The notes below the pieces were generated by a model. The model searched no databases, was not told the DNA's origin, and saw nothing but the letters and a program-made list of their open reading frames with translations. Of a stretch of 54,241 bases of DNA, positions 43,611 to 52,131 are shown in pieces (within the stretch, counting starts at the first letter, position 1; each line of letters begins with the position of its first letter). The stretch is from CAZJYI01 sp964550025 (GTDB taxonomy: Bacteria; Verrucomicrobiota; Kiritimatiellia; UBA8416; CAYOBW01): positions 1 to 54,241 of the forward strand of contig CAZJYI010000072.1 in NCBI GenBank assembly GCA_964550025.1. Reading direction: 5' to 3'. Both the position numbers and the translations under genes were made by a program.

Positions 43611-45185
43611 TTACAAATCTCGCTCCGGTTGACTGGCGGCGGGCTCTGAAACACCCTCCAGCGAACGCACCCGGATCCGGTGGAATTGGGCGGCGCCGTC
43701 GGGAACTGCAAGGGCGAGTGTACGGTAGAAGAGAAAATAGCCGCCGTACATGCCGGCTCCTGAGACCGAACGGATCGGTCCTGTCCACTGAACAAGCTGT
43801 TGCCCGTCCAGCTCTGACGCGATCTGGACGTCATCTCCATCAACCACAACGCGGAGATTGCATCGATAGCGTCTCCCGTTCTCGAGCGGCGGGCCCTTCG
43901 CCCGCGAGGGATTCTGTTTTTCTCCACGACTCTCATCGATAATCTCCGCTACCTGGGAGTAGTAGCCGCCCTGAGGATAGCCGCTGATCACCAGGAATGG
44001 ATGCACCCGTCGCACCGGGAAACGAATGTTCACGGACTGCTGGCCGGCCAGCTTCGTGAACTCCATCTCCACTTCATAGGAGTCCCCGACTCCCACGGGC
44101 AAGACGAGTTCTTTCATCGGCCACCCTGGCTCGAGCTGCTTCAAGCTGCCGTCTTCCATCACCCATTGCCCCAGGATCGCATCCCGTGCCACGTCGACCA
44201 GCGGCAACACATCGACCCAGTCTCCGCTCGATCTCCCTTGGGCTGCCGCGAGCTTCTCGATCATTCGGTCCGGTGGTCCCACTTCCCGCACGTGTGCCAC
44301 CGTGAGGTTGGCTGCATACAGCGATAGGGTGATCCCGGCCCACGCATCGTTGGCGGGATCGCCCCCCGTGACCGCGGTATCTTTGTCGGCAACTACCAGC
44401 GTATAGTCAGTCTCAGGAGAGGCTGGGAACGTCATCCATCTCCACGGGTCCCCTTTGCTGCTCAAACCGCCTGACAGTTTTCGCCCCGCCGAATCGAGTA
44501 CCTGCCAGGTCATCCCACCGTCACCGCTGTCATCACCGAGACTCATTAGCATCTCGTAGAAGATCGCACCGAGGGCGTAGATATCGGAGCGGTGATCAAC
44601 CATCTCCGGGTCTTCGCGCTGCTCCGGCGAAGCGTACAAGGGCGTGCCTACCGATTCGTGAGTGGCTGTGAGGGTCACAAATCCGGGGTCCAGCATACGG
44701 GCCAGTCCGAAATCCGCCACTTTGACTCGTCCCGATTCTCCGATGAGGATATTGGACGGCTTGATGTCCCGGTGGACGACGCCGCGCCCGTGAGCAAACT
44801 GCAGGGCGTCGCAGACCTGCGGAATAATGTGAAGGACCTCCTCAAAGGTCAGATCCCCATCCCGAATCCGCGCGGACAGGTCAACACCCTCCACGTACTC
44901 CATCACGATGTACCACTTCCCTTCCACCTCACCAAAATCGTGCACGGCTACGATGTTGGGGTGATTCAGGGATGCCAGCGTTCGGGCTTCCCGCATGAAA
45001 CGCGCCGCGGCGTCATCCGACGGGCCGAAACGCGGATCCAGCACCTTGATGGCTACCAGTCGGTCCAGGCTGCGCTGCCTCGCTTTGTACACGACACCCA
45101 TTCCGCCATGGCCCCGGACCTCGAGAAACTCGAATTCCGGGATCAAGGCAGAGATCTCTTCAAGTTCAGATGGCGTTGCGTTCAT
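43611..45185 (-). CDS. Ser/Thr kinase with sensor domain, internally deleted
   Basis: ATG 45185 is chosen (524 residues), with GGGAG upstream. Kinase N-lobe and most of the C-lobe are present: G-loop 25-33 (GHGGMGVVY), K47 (AIKVL), D140 (HRDIKPSN), D158 (DFGLAR), SPEQR and SDIYALGAIFYEML. At about residue 213 it jumps into the extracytoplasmic sensor domain (DDSGDGGMTWQVLDSAG) that the neighbouring kinase reaches only after its TM and FGE-like domains. The end of the kinase lobe (subdomains X-XI) and the membrane anchor are therefore missing. The sensor part (213-524) aligns with the neighbour to the end (HRIRVRSLEGVS). A membrane-less product would be cytoplasmic and perhaps a poor kinase. 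Confidence 0.88.
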   Translation of the reverse strand: MNATPSELEEISALIPEFEFLEVRGHGGMGVVYKARQRSLDRLVAIKVLDPRFGPSDDAAARFMREARTLASLNHPNIVAVHDFGEVEGKWYIVMEYVEGVDLSARIRDGDLTFEEVLHIIPQVCDALQFAHGRGVVHRDIKPSNILIGESGRVKVADFGLARMLDPGFVTLTATHESVGTPLYASPEQREDPEMVDHRSDIYALGAIFYEMLMSLGDDSGDGGMTWQVLDSAGRKLSGGLSSKGDPWRWMTFPASPETDYTLVVADKDTAVTGGDPANDAWAGITLSLYAANLTVAHVREVGPPDRMIEKLAAAQGRSSGDWVDVLPLVDVARDAILGQWVMEDGSLKQLEPGWPMKELVLPVGVGDSYEVEMEFTKLAGQQSVNIRFPVRRVHPFLVISGYPQGGYYSQVAEIIDESRGEKQNPSRAKGPPLENGRRYRCNLRVVVDGDDVQIASELDGQQLVQWTGPIRSVSGAGMYGGYFLFYRTLALAVPDGAAQFHRIRVRSLEGVSEPAASQPERDL

Positions 45186-45278
45186 CCGTCTCCGACTCCC
45201 TTCAATCCAAAGCGCTCCTCGCACCATGTTACACAAGGTCTTCGCATGGGAGGCTAAACCATGCGGAGACCCGTGGCG

Positions 45279-48200
45279 TCATTTGCCGGACAGGTCAAAC
45301 AAGCGGATCTCCTCTTCGACATCTTCCGGGGGAACCGTCGTTGTGGCATTGGAGTCTGACACGCCTTCGAGAGAACGCACCCGGATCCGGTGGAACTCGA
45401 CGGCACCATCGACATTCCCGACGCTGAGCGTACGACAGAAGAGAATACAATCGCCACGAAGACCGGATCCCGAGACCAGGCTGCTCGATCCACGCCAATG
45501 AACAAGCTCTTGCCCGTCGAGTTCTGACGCGATCTGGATGTCATGCCCGTCAACCACTACACGGAGATTGCATCGATAGCGTCTTTCGTTCTCGAGCGGC
45601 GGGCTTTTCACGCGCGACGGGTTCTGGCTGCCGCCACGCGCACTGTCGGAGATTTGCCTGACTTGGGAGTAGTAGCCGTCCTCAGGGTAACCGCTGATCA
45701 CCAGGAGCGGATTCTTCTCTCGCACCGGGAAACGGATGTTGACGGAATCGTGGCCGGCCAGCTTCGTAAACTCGACCTCGATTTCATAGGAATCCCGGAC
45801 TCCCACGGGCAACATGAGTTCCTTGAGCGAGTTTCCGAGCTGGACTTGTCTCAGGCCGCCGTCAGCCAACTCCCATTGGCCCCGGATCTTATCCCGTGCC
45901 ACGTCGACCAGGGGCAACACGTCGACCCAGTCTCCGCTCGCTCCCCCCTGGGCTACCGCAAGCGTGTCGACCATTCGTTCTGACGGCCACAGTTCCGGCA
46001 CGTGGTCCACTACCCGATCGGCATGGAGCGACAGCGTGATCCCCGTCCGGCCACAGTTGCCGGGAGCGGCCCCGGTAAACACGGTATCTTCATCCTTGAC
46101 GACGAATGTGTACTCGGTCTCAGGAGAGGCGGGGACCTGTATCCATCGCCACTGACTTCCGTTGTCGCTGAAACCGCTCCGTAATTCCAGCCCTGCCGAA
46201 TCGAGCACCTGCCAGGTCATCCCCTGGTCGCCGCAGTTATCATGGGCGTGGAACACTCCAAAGTTCAGCAGAGCCTTCCGGTTGGTGAAGGCCGGTGTCG
46301 TCACCGTGTGCGAATACTCGCGGGTGGTTTCGGACATCATCTCCAATCCCGTCAGGGGCAACAGAATGTGTCGTTCGACTTCAGGCAGCCACGCCGACAC
46401 GGCGTCGTGTAGATTCCCCACAATGGCCACGCGGAACCCTTGATCCATAGATATGTATCTACTGTAAACCGCGTTGCGTGCCCCACAGCGAACGAAGAGA
46501 GGGGCGGGACCGAGACAAGACCCGCCGCGACTGAGACGCCACGGTCCTCTGCCTGACCCTCGCGGGTCGACTTGCAGTTCCACGCTCGATGGACCTGGCA
46601 CATAAGGGCCGGCGCAGAATTCCCACGCGTTTCCGAGCATGTCATGAAGACCGAAGGCATTACCGGTTTTCCCTCCCACGGGCTGTGGGTGTTTCTGGCC
46701 GGATGGGCATGTTTCTTCGGTCCACGCGAAGGGGCGCAGGGCGGTGGGATCGTCGTTGGGGTAGTATAGGCCCTGAGTGCCGGACCTCGCAGCGTATTCC
46801 CACTCTGCATCAGTAGGCAGGGCATACTCGGCGTACTCTTCAACATTCAGCCAGTTACAGAAGGCCTCCGCGTCATCTGTTGCCATGTGGACGACAGGTT
46901 GCTCTTCCGAGAGAGGCCATTCGCCTGGTGTGCGCCACACATGCTCGCGCCGCTGCGCCCACTTGCCATCGTGAAAGGCCCCCCCGCCCCGACCGTTCCT
47001 TTCGACGTCAGTTGCATAGTTAGTGTCTCGTACGAATCGCCGGAACTGTCCGACCGTAACCTCGTGAATGCCGAGGTAGAAAGGCTTGGTCAGCCGAACG
47101 CTGCGCGGGGCACCCTCGTTTCGAATTGCCCTCACCCTGTGCGACGGAATCGACGCGTTGTTGGTGTGCATCAGGATCTCTTGAATCTGCGCCTCGGGAG
47201 TTCCCATCGTAAACTCGCCGGGCGGGATCAGACGGAAGACCATGCCGATGGAATTCGTGTATTCGACGGGCACACCAAGGTACTCCGCCCAGGCTTCCTG
47301 GTGGGCGACGGCTTCTGCGGCGGAGAAGGGAGCCACGGCGAGGGGGGGCGGTTTGTTCAGTTTCGATTTGACGAGAGCGCTGACTACTGCGATCGCCGTG
47401 ACGCTGAGCAGGACGGCAACCAGACCGACTATGCGCTTTGCGCGAGGGCTTCGAGTTGATCGACTGCTTCGCGGGTGCCGGAGGATTCTCTCCAGGGCCC
47501 CTTTGAGCTCGCCGATGTCGCCGTACCTGCGTTCCAGCTTGGTTGCCATGGCTTGCAGGATGACCTTGTCCAGTCTGGGGTCCGTGTCTGCGATCTGCGA
47601 CGGCGGGGCGAACTTGCCGGCCGGCAGCTTGCCGGTCAGCAGCTCGTAGAGGATGGCTCCCAGGGAGTAGATATCGGCACGTTGATCCACCGTGTGCGTG
47701 CTGGTGCGCTGTTCCGGGGCCATGTAGACAGGGGTCCCCATGAACTCGGTGCTGAGAGTCAGGGTGAACAGGTCGGAATTCGGATCGCGAAACCGGACCA
47801 GGCCGAAGTCGGTGATCTTCACCTTGCCGGAACGGTCCAGCAGGATGTTCCCCGGCTTGATGTCGCGATGAACCACCTGCTGGTCGTGCGCACACTGGAG
47901 TCCCTCGCAGATCTGCATCACGATCGACAGCGCTTCGCCGGAGGTGATTCGGCCGGCCCGGATGGCCTCCCGTAACGACCGGCCCTCGACATACTCCATC
48001 ACGATGTAGAGGTGTCCGTCCACGACGCCGGAGTCAATGAACTCGACAATGTTGGCGTGGTTCAATTGCGCCAGCGCCCGTGCCTCGCGCATGAAGCGTT
48101 CCTTGATCGACGCATCGTGTTCCTCTGTCGTCGGTAGAATCTTCACGGCGACGAACCGGTTGAGCTTGGTGTGCCGAGCCTTGTAGACCCAGCCCATTCC

Positions 48201-48407
48201 GCCTGCACCGATCAACTCCAGGAGTTCGCAGTCGGTGATCTCGTGGGCCCATTCACCCAGGTTCTCCGGCGTTGGCGGCCCTGTTTCATGGTTGAGGTCT
48301 GGAGTCGTCGTGAGGGCCCTGGCGAGCAGGCATTTCGGGCAGAGACCGGTGGGTGCACTCGCCGGAATGGTTGCACTGCACTGCTGACATGTCTCAGGTT
48401 CGGGCAT
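45279..48407 (-). CDS. Ser/Thr kinase - TM - FGE-like domain - sensor protein
   Basis: ATG 48407 is chosen (1042 residues), with GGAGA upstream. Parts in order: zinc ribbon (C7, C10, C23, C26); kinase about 60-310 with GAGGMGWVYKA, K89, D182 in HRDIKPGN and D200 in DFG; TM about 324-346 (VGLVAVLLSVTAIAVVSALV); FGE/SUMF1-like domain about 380-663 (FRLIPPGEFTMGTP, VTVGQFRRFV, LPTDAEWEYAARSG, LHDMLGNAWEFC, LSRGGSC); and a C-terminal beta-rich domain about 726-1042, somewhat like DUF1080/concanavalin folds (NLRVVVDGHDIQIASELDGQ). The paired cysteines of catalytic FGE are not seen near RGGSC, so sulfatase maturation is unlikely; sensing is favoured. A sigma-factor gene lies just upstream. Confidence 0.92.
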   Translation of the reverse strand: MPEPETCQQCSATIPASAPTGLCPKCLLARALTTTPDLNHETGPPTPENLGEWAHEITDCELLELIGAGGMGWVYKARHTKLNRFVAVKILPTTEEHDASIKERFMREARALAQLNHANIVEFIDSGVVDGHLYIVMEYVEGRSLREAIRAGRITSGEALSIVMQICEGLQCAHDQQVVHRDIKPGNILLDRSGKVKITDFGLVRFRDPNSDLFTLTLSTEFMGTPVYMAPEQRTSTHTVDQRADIYSLGAILYELLTGKLPAGKFAPPSQIADTDPRLDKVILQAMATKLERRYGDIGELKGALERILRHPRSSRSTRSPRAKRIVGLVAVLLSVTAIAVVSALVKSKLNKPPPLAVAPFSAAEAVAHQEAWAEYLGVPVEYTNSIGMVFRLIPPGEFTMGTPEAQIQEILMHTNNASIPSHRVRAIRNEGAPRSVRLTKPFYLGIHEVTVGQFRRFVRDTNYATDVERNGRGGGAFHDGKWAQRREHVWRTPGEWPLSEEQPVVHMATDDAEAFCNWLNVEEYAEYALPTDAEWEYAARSGTQGLYYPNDDPTALRPFAWTEETCPSGQKHPQPVGGKTGNAFGLHDMLGNAWEFCAGPYVPGPSSVELQVDPRGSGRGPWRLSRGGSCLGPAPLFVRCGARNAVYSRYISMDQGFRVAIVGNLHDAVSAWLPEVERHILLPLTGLEMMSETTREYSHTVTTPAFTNRKALLNFGVFHAHDNCGDQGMTWQVLDSAGLELRSGFSDNGSQWRWIQVPASPETEYTFVVKDEDTVFTGAAPGNCGRTGITLSLHADRVVDHVPELWPSERMVDTLAVAQGGASGDWVDVLPLVDVARDKIRGQWELADGGLRQVQLGNSLKELMLPVGVRDSYEIEVEFTKLAGHDSVNIRFPVREKNPLLVISGYPEDGYYSQVRQISDSARGGSQNPSRVKSPPLENERRYRCNLRVVVDGHDIQIASELDGQELVHWRGSSSLVSGSGLRGDCILFCRTLSVGNVDGAVEFHRIRVRSLEGVSDSNATTTVPPEDVEEEIRLFDLSGK

Positions 48408-48523
48408 GATTCTCCGACTCCATCCGCTCAGAATGTCCCTCTCACCGTGATACATAAGGTTCCCGGGGCGAAGGTTACACCTTGGCCGGAACCCGTTGAG
48501 CCTGACGTTGTCCGAGAAGCCCC

Positions 48524-48654
48524 TGGAGACGGCGGTCCTCCGCCGTTGCGCGCAAACGTGTGCGCACCTGCCGAACCAAGGAGAGAACTTCGTTCATTTC
48601 TGTTTCCATCTCTGCTCAACTCTTGCTCGTAACGGCGGAGGACCGCCGTCCCCA
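48524..48654. repeat. Inverted repeat in the sigma factor-kinase gap
   Basis: ACGGCGGTCCTCCGCCGTT (48529-48547) is exactly complementary to 48631-48649, and similarity extends to about 30 nt. Each arm is itself a palindrome around TCCT. The segment fills most of the 300-bp gap 48408-48707 between the sigma-factor stop and the kinase start and holds no gene. Confidence 0.75.
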
Positions 48655-48707
48655 CGTCCAATTGACGGACGTTTCCTTAACGCAGACCTTTCCCGCACGG
48701 GGTCGAG

Positions 48708-49487
48708 CTAACTGCCGAACACCTCAAACAGGTAGCGAATCTCCTTATCAACGTCGTCCGGGGAAGCGGTCGTCTCGGCGATGTGGGCACGAATCAGTTC
48801 GCGGTATCGTTTGCGGAGGCGGTGCACGGCGACCTTGACCGCGCTCTCCGAGATAGAGAGTTGCCTGCCCAGCTCCGCGTGGGTCGCACTACTGCCGTCC
48901 ATTGTGATCGTGGCTCGCAAGGCCTGAAACAGGGGACCTTTCCCGCGCTCCTCGTACTGTGCCTGCAGGTCCTGCAATACGTGCTCCAGCAAATTCAGCG
49001 CCCATTGCTGTTCGTAAAGCCGGTCGGGCGTCACGGCGTCGGTTGGTTCAAGCGCGTAGCGTTCTTCGGCGCGCGCGGCGTCGATCGACAACGGGCGCTG
49101 TCCACCGCCCCGTTTCTGCGCGCGCTCTTTGTCCCACTCATTGGCCAGGAAGCGCTTAAAGGCCGTGAGCAGGAAAGTACGTAGGCGGCCCTTTTCGCGG
49201 TCGGCGGCGTCGAGGTACTTCTTCTCAAGGAGACGGGCAAAAAACTCCTGGGTCAGGTCTTCCGCTTCCGGCGGTCCTTTTCCCAATCGGCGCGCGTACG
49301 CGTAGAGGGGATACCAGTAGTTCGCACACAGTTCAGACAGGGCCCGCAGGGCTATCTCGCTCCGATCTCCGCGAGCGTCCAGCACCAGGCTCCAGCGCGT
49401 CGAAGGAAACCGCGGGTCGTGACGGATTCCCGGTGATTGCACCGTTTTCTCTTCTGGGTGCGTTGTTCCAATGCCTCGCGCGTCCAT
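48708..49487 (-). CDS. ECF-like RNA polymerase sigma factor (Planctomycete-type)
   Basis: A 259-residue sigma-70 family protein. Region 2 includes FPSTRWSLVLDAR, ANYWYPLYAYARR, AEDLTQEFFARLLEKKYLDA and RLRTFLLTAFKRFLANEWDK. Region 4 is the C-terminal helix-turn-helix (ATHAELGRQLSISESAVKVA, VHRLRKRYRELIRAHIAETT). This longer ECF-like type with an RWS N-terminus is characteristic of Planctomycetes and relatives, often next to Ser/Thr kinases. It should direct transcription of an unknown set of genes. GAGTGAGGG precedes ATG 49487. The kinase downstream is a likely regulator or partner. No anti-sigma gene is seen. Confidence 0.92.
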   Translation of the reverse strand: MDARGIGTTHPEEKTVQSPGIRHDPRFPSTRWSLVLDARGDRSEIALRALSELCANYWYPLYAYARRLGKGPPEAEDLTQEFFARLLEKKYLDAADREKGRLRTFLLTAFKRFLANEWDKERAQKRGGGQRPLSIDAARAEERYALEPTDAVTPDRLYEQQWALNLLEHVLQDLQAQYEERGKGPLFQALRATITMDGSSATHAELGRQLSISESAVKVAVHRLRKRYRELIRAHIAETTASPDDVDKEIRYLFEVFGS

Positions 49488-50097
49488 AGGCCCTCACTCC
49501 GCCACGACCTTATCCCAATAGTGACTCCGATTGAAGCACTATAATTCTGACGTGATGTGCCTGTGCGTCAGTAGTTACGGAAATGGCAACCCCGTGACTA
49601 TCCCTTTCGCATGGGGTGTGCCGGCTTCTTGAGGACGGGACTGAGCTTGCGATTGTCCGCGTTAATGTCGGCGGGGTGCTTGATTTCGTGAACCAACCCG
49701 GACGCGGAATGTACACGAGGCGTGCATGCGGTGCCTGCATCCTCTCCGGCCGCGCGTACAGGATTCGGCGTCAGAGTGATTGTGCGGAACCCGCCACAAT
49801 GACCCGCCTCCACCTCATGTTGACCACGTCTTCCCAATGATGCGCATCACGGGCTGTGATTCCACCTCAACGTTCTGCCGGGATGGTTACATTTCTTTCT
49901 CGGATTGGTTCTCTGATTCCGGGCCTTCCAGGGATATCGTGGTGCCGGAGAGGGGGAACGGGAAGCACCATGGGCCAATCGCAACCAGCGCCTGACTGTC
50001 TACCGGGAAGTGCTCTTGGTTCTCGGCGCTACGGGATCGCAAGAAGAGACCTCCTACTCCCTGAACTGCTTTTTCGTGTAACCATCGCGGTTGGTTC
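49488..50097. other. Intergenic stretch upstream of the sigma-factor operon
   Basis: No gene is convincing in this 610-bp stretch; small frames on both strands lack domains and ribosome sites. The minus strand near 49540 has a TATAGT-like -10 (GAATTATAGTGC) that might serve the sigma factor, but no clear -35 accompanies it. Confidence 0.45.
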
Positions 50098-50523
50098 TTG
50101 AAGTACTCTGTGAAGGGCAAAGGTAGGAGCGCAGAAGCGAGAAGGTTGGTTACCCGAATCACGCGACTCGGTGCGGTTCTTGCCGTGGTTTTCGCAGTGA
50201 TGGCGTGTCTCGTTGTGCAGGACAGGAGGAACTCACAGAAGATACACATCGTGCCAAACCTGGCCTTCCTCTCGGCCGTCGCCTTCCCGATTCTACGGGT
50301 TTCTTCCACCTATTTATCCGATAGCGTCCTTTCGACTCCTCCTGACAACGGGCCCTTTCTGATCGGGACGTGGTTGTTCGCGCTCATAGCGATACTACTG
50401 CCCAAAATGGCCCCGGTCAGCAGTTCTGCCGATGGCAAGCACATAGGAAGGAAACGCTACTGGGCTGGGATTGCTATTATCGTCTTGTTTGGTGGTCGCG
50501 TCTCGTCTTGTATGACTTCCTGA
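50098..50523 (+). CDS. Small membrane protein, unknown
   Basis: A 141-codon frame from TTG 50098 with no good ribosome site; a shorter start such as GTG 50110 is possible. Three hydrophobic segments: GAVLAVVFAVMACLVV, PNLAFLSAVAFPILRVS and LFALIAILLPKM, plus AGIAIIVLFGG near the end. No family recognised. Confidence 0.45.
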   Translation: MKYSVKGKGRSAEARRLVTRITRLGAVLAVVFAVMACLVVQDRRNSQKIHIVPNLAFLSAVAFPILRVSSTYLSDSVLSTPPDNGPFLIGTWLFALIAILLPKMAPVSSSADGKHIGRKRYWAGIAIIVLFGGRVSSCMTS

Positions 50524-50569
50524 GTACTTTTTCATTCCATGTCTCGCCAATGTGATCAGGGGGAGCGTT

Positions 50570-51538
50570 TTGAAGAAGCTAATGGAGTTCAATCCTCGGA
50601 GAGGCGTGCTCTTCCACTTCTCGGATGCAGGGCATACCATTACACTCGAGAAGTTCGGCTACGACACGGACCCTTGCGTCTACGTGGATGGTCAGGAGGT
50701 AGAGTCCACACTGGACGTGACGGAACAGGACTGGCTTTCCTTCCGCATTGATGAACATGAGTATCTGATTGTCTGCAACTTCAATAAGCGTGTGATGCGA
50801 GGCACAGTCCCAGGCTTCCGCAACTGTCCAGGGTGGTGTTGTCTACTGAAAGACGACCGCGAGATAGCGACGTACTCCATAGGCCCTCGGCAGTATCCAG
50901 GCCTGACTGTCGTGCGTGTGGGTGCAGTTAGCGGAGCTACCGCCATTGCCCTTGTATGGGCATTAGTCGGGCAATTCCCGTTCTCCAAGTATCTGATCCC
51001 GCTTCTGATCGGGGGCCTTCTTGTATACTACACGTTTGAAATAGGGACCGATTTGCAGTGTGTCGAGGAAACGCCTGACGCGGAGCCGCGGATCCGAGAT
51101 CAACAGCTTGCTGAATGGCGGAAACGGCAGCGCGACAAAGGCGAACACGATGGACCAGAAGATCAGCGTGGTCCACAAACCGCGGACACATCTCATGACA
51201 GATCGCTCAGACAGGTGCGACGAGAACGACGCTACTCTCTAGTCGCCTCGATCCTGATCATCCTTGCGGCCTGTTTGTGCGGGATAGAGGGTCTTCTGGT
51301 GTTGGTAGCGGGGTCTATGTATCTTTGTATCCGCACTGGCTGTGCGAGTTCAATCGTAGCCATGGTGAGTGGCTTCTGGCTTGTCACGCTAGGCCTCCGC
51401 CTCGTCGAACGTCTTAACACACAGGAAGGATCTGTTGTCCGCAACCCTGGTGACATCGTTGCCATCGCTGTGATCTACTTTGCAGTCTGGCACTTTGTGG
51501 CTTTCCTGAGACGGAAAAGGGATTCCGAGCAAGATTAG
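50570..51538 (+). CDS. Membrane protein, unknown, possibly chimeric
   Basis: TTG 50570 has a G-rich ribosome site (GGGGGAG, 50559-50565) and gives about 322 residues; GTG 50552 is in the same frame. The N-terminal 110 residues are soluble and beta-rich (GVLFHFSDAGHTITLEKFGY). Then come hydrophobic segments (VSGATAIALVWALVGQF, YLIPLLIGGLLVYYTF). A very hydrophilic stretch (about 165-215, EWRKRQRDKGEHDGPEDQRG) is followed by a second membrane part (SLVASILIILAACLCGIEGL onward). Opposite the hydrophilic stretch, 50963-51196 on the minus strand reads like a membrane-protein N-terminus (RGLWTTLIFWSIVFAFVALP). So the locus may be a chimera of two genes around an inverted piece. Confidence 0.5.
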   Translation: MKKLMEFNPRRGVLFHFSDAGHTITLEKFGYDTDPCVYVDGQEVESTLDVTEQDWLSFRIDEHEYLIVCNFNKRVMRGTVPGFRNCPGWCCLLKDDREIATYSIGPRQYPGLTVVRVGAVSGATAIALVWALVGQFPFSKYLIPLLIGGLLVYYTFEIGTDLQCVEETPDAEPRIRDQQLAEWRKRQRDKGEHDGPEDQRGPQTADTSHDRSLRQVRRERRYSLVASILIILAACLCGIEGLLVLVAGSMYLCIRTGCASSIVAMVSGFWLVTLGLRLVERLNTQEGSVVRNPGDIVAIAVIYFAVWHFVAFLRRKRDSEQD

Positions 51539-51550
51539 GAGGAAGGCGTC

Positions 51551-51611
51551 ATGAAAAGATCGGCAAGAAGCGTCGCGCGCTGCCTGGTCGTTGGTGCACT
51601 GCTCACTGGTA
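51551..51611 (+). pseudogene. Disrupted gene, signal-peptide start only
   Basis: AGGAGGAAGGCGTC precedes ATG 51551 and the first 20 residues (RSARSVARCLVVGALLTG) look like a genuine leader. The sense ends at about 51608-51612, where a minus-strand transposase-like fragment takes over. It is probably the next gene of the upstream operon, interrupted by an insertion. Confidence 0.5.
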
Positions 51612-51760
51612 TTACCAAGCGAATCGGTGGTGTCGCGATCGTAGTAGGCATGGACCCACAGCCGGTGGAACCGGCCGCAGTTCGGACACTGAGAGGGCCG
51701 ACGCATCTGCCTGTGGTACTGCTCGCGGACGTACTCCTCCACCGTGAGCTTCACCCGCAT
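51612..51760 (-). pseudogene. Zinc-ribbon protein fragment, possible transposase remnant
   Basis: From ATG 51760 the minus frame reads MRVKLTVEEYVREQYHRQMR, CPNCGRFHRLWVHAYYDRDT. The CPNC zinc-ribbon half with a following HRLWVHAYY segment resembles the N-termini of transposase-associated proteins. The sense is lost at about 51612, where a truncated host gene begins on the other strand. Family assignment is uncertain. Confidence 0.4.
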
Positions 51761-51889
51761 GACCTTCTGCATCCGACCACAATACAGTGGCGGGAACGAA
51801 ACAAAGCGGCTTAATCTTCACCGCCTGGAACGAGACTCTTAACGAGAATAAGTAACGATACTAAAACGATCCGGCATTATTGACGGTAT

Positions 51890-52131
51890 GAGTGTTCCGC
51901 AGAACTTGTTGAGTTGAGAAATCGTTTCTGTGGGGCCACCGTATGGACCCGTGGGTGTGGTGAACTCACGGGTGGTGTGCGGGAGACGCTCGAACCGGCT
52001 AATGGGGTCACTCCCCTGCTTATTGACTGAGCGCCGGCGGATTCACCCACATGGTGTAAAACCGTATGCCTGAATGCATCGTGTCGCCTGGCCCCGCAGA
52101 AACCACCACCCGCAAGCAAGGAGATGGAACG
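51890..52131 (+). ncRNA. Candidate IS110 bridge RNA leader
   Basis: IS110 elements carry a bridge RNA in the non-coding region on the left, upstream of the transposase, that specifies target and donor. Here about 240 nt without a gene contain stems such as ACCCGTG (51947-51953) with CACGGGT (51967-51973), 13-nt loop, and GTTCCGCAGAAC near 51895. Folding and loop-guide matches cannot be checked by eye. Confidence 0.35.

Noticed and set aside
45279..48407. FGE-like domain as the local sulfatase-maturation enzyme
   Set aside because: The paired catalytic cysteines are not visible, and such domains fused to kinases are usually sensory.
51835..51880. Similarity to the rhaA-flanking repeat (TTAACGAGAA)
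   Set aside because: Only about ten bases match and no inverted partner is nearby, so chance is likely.
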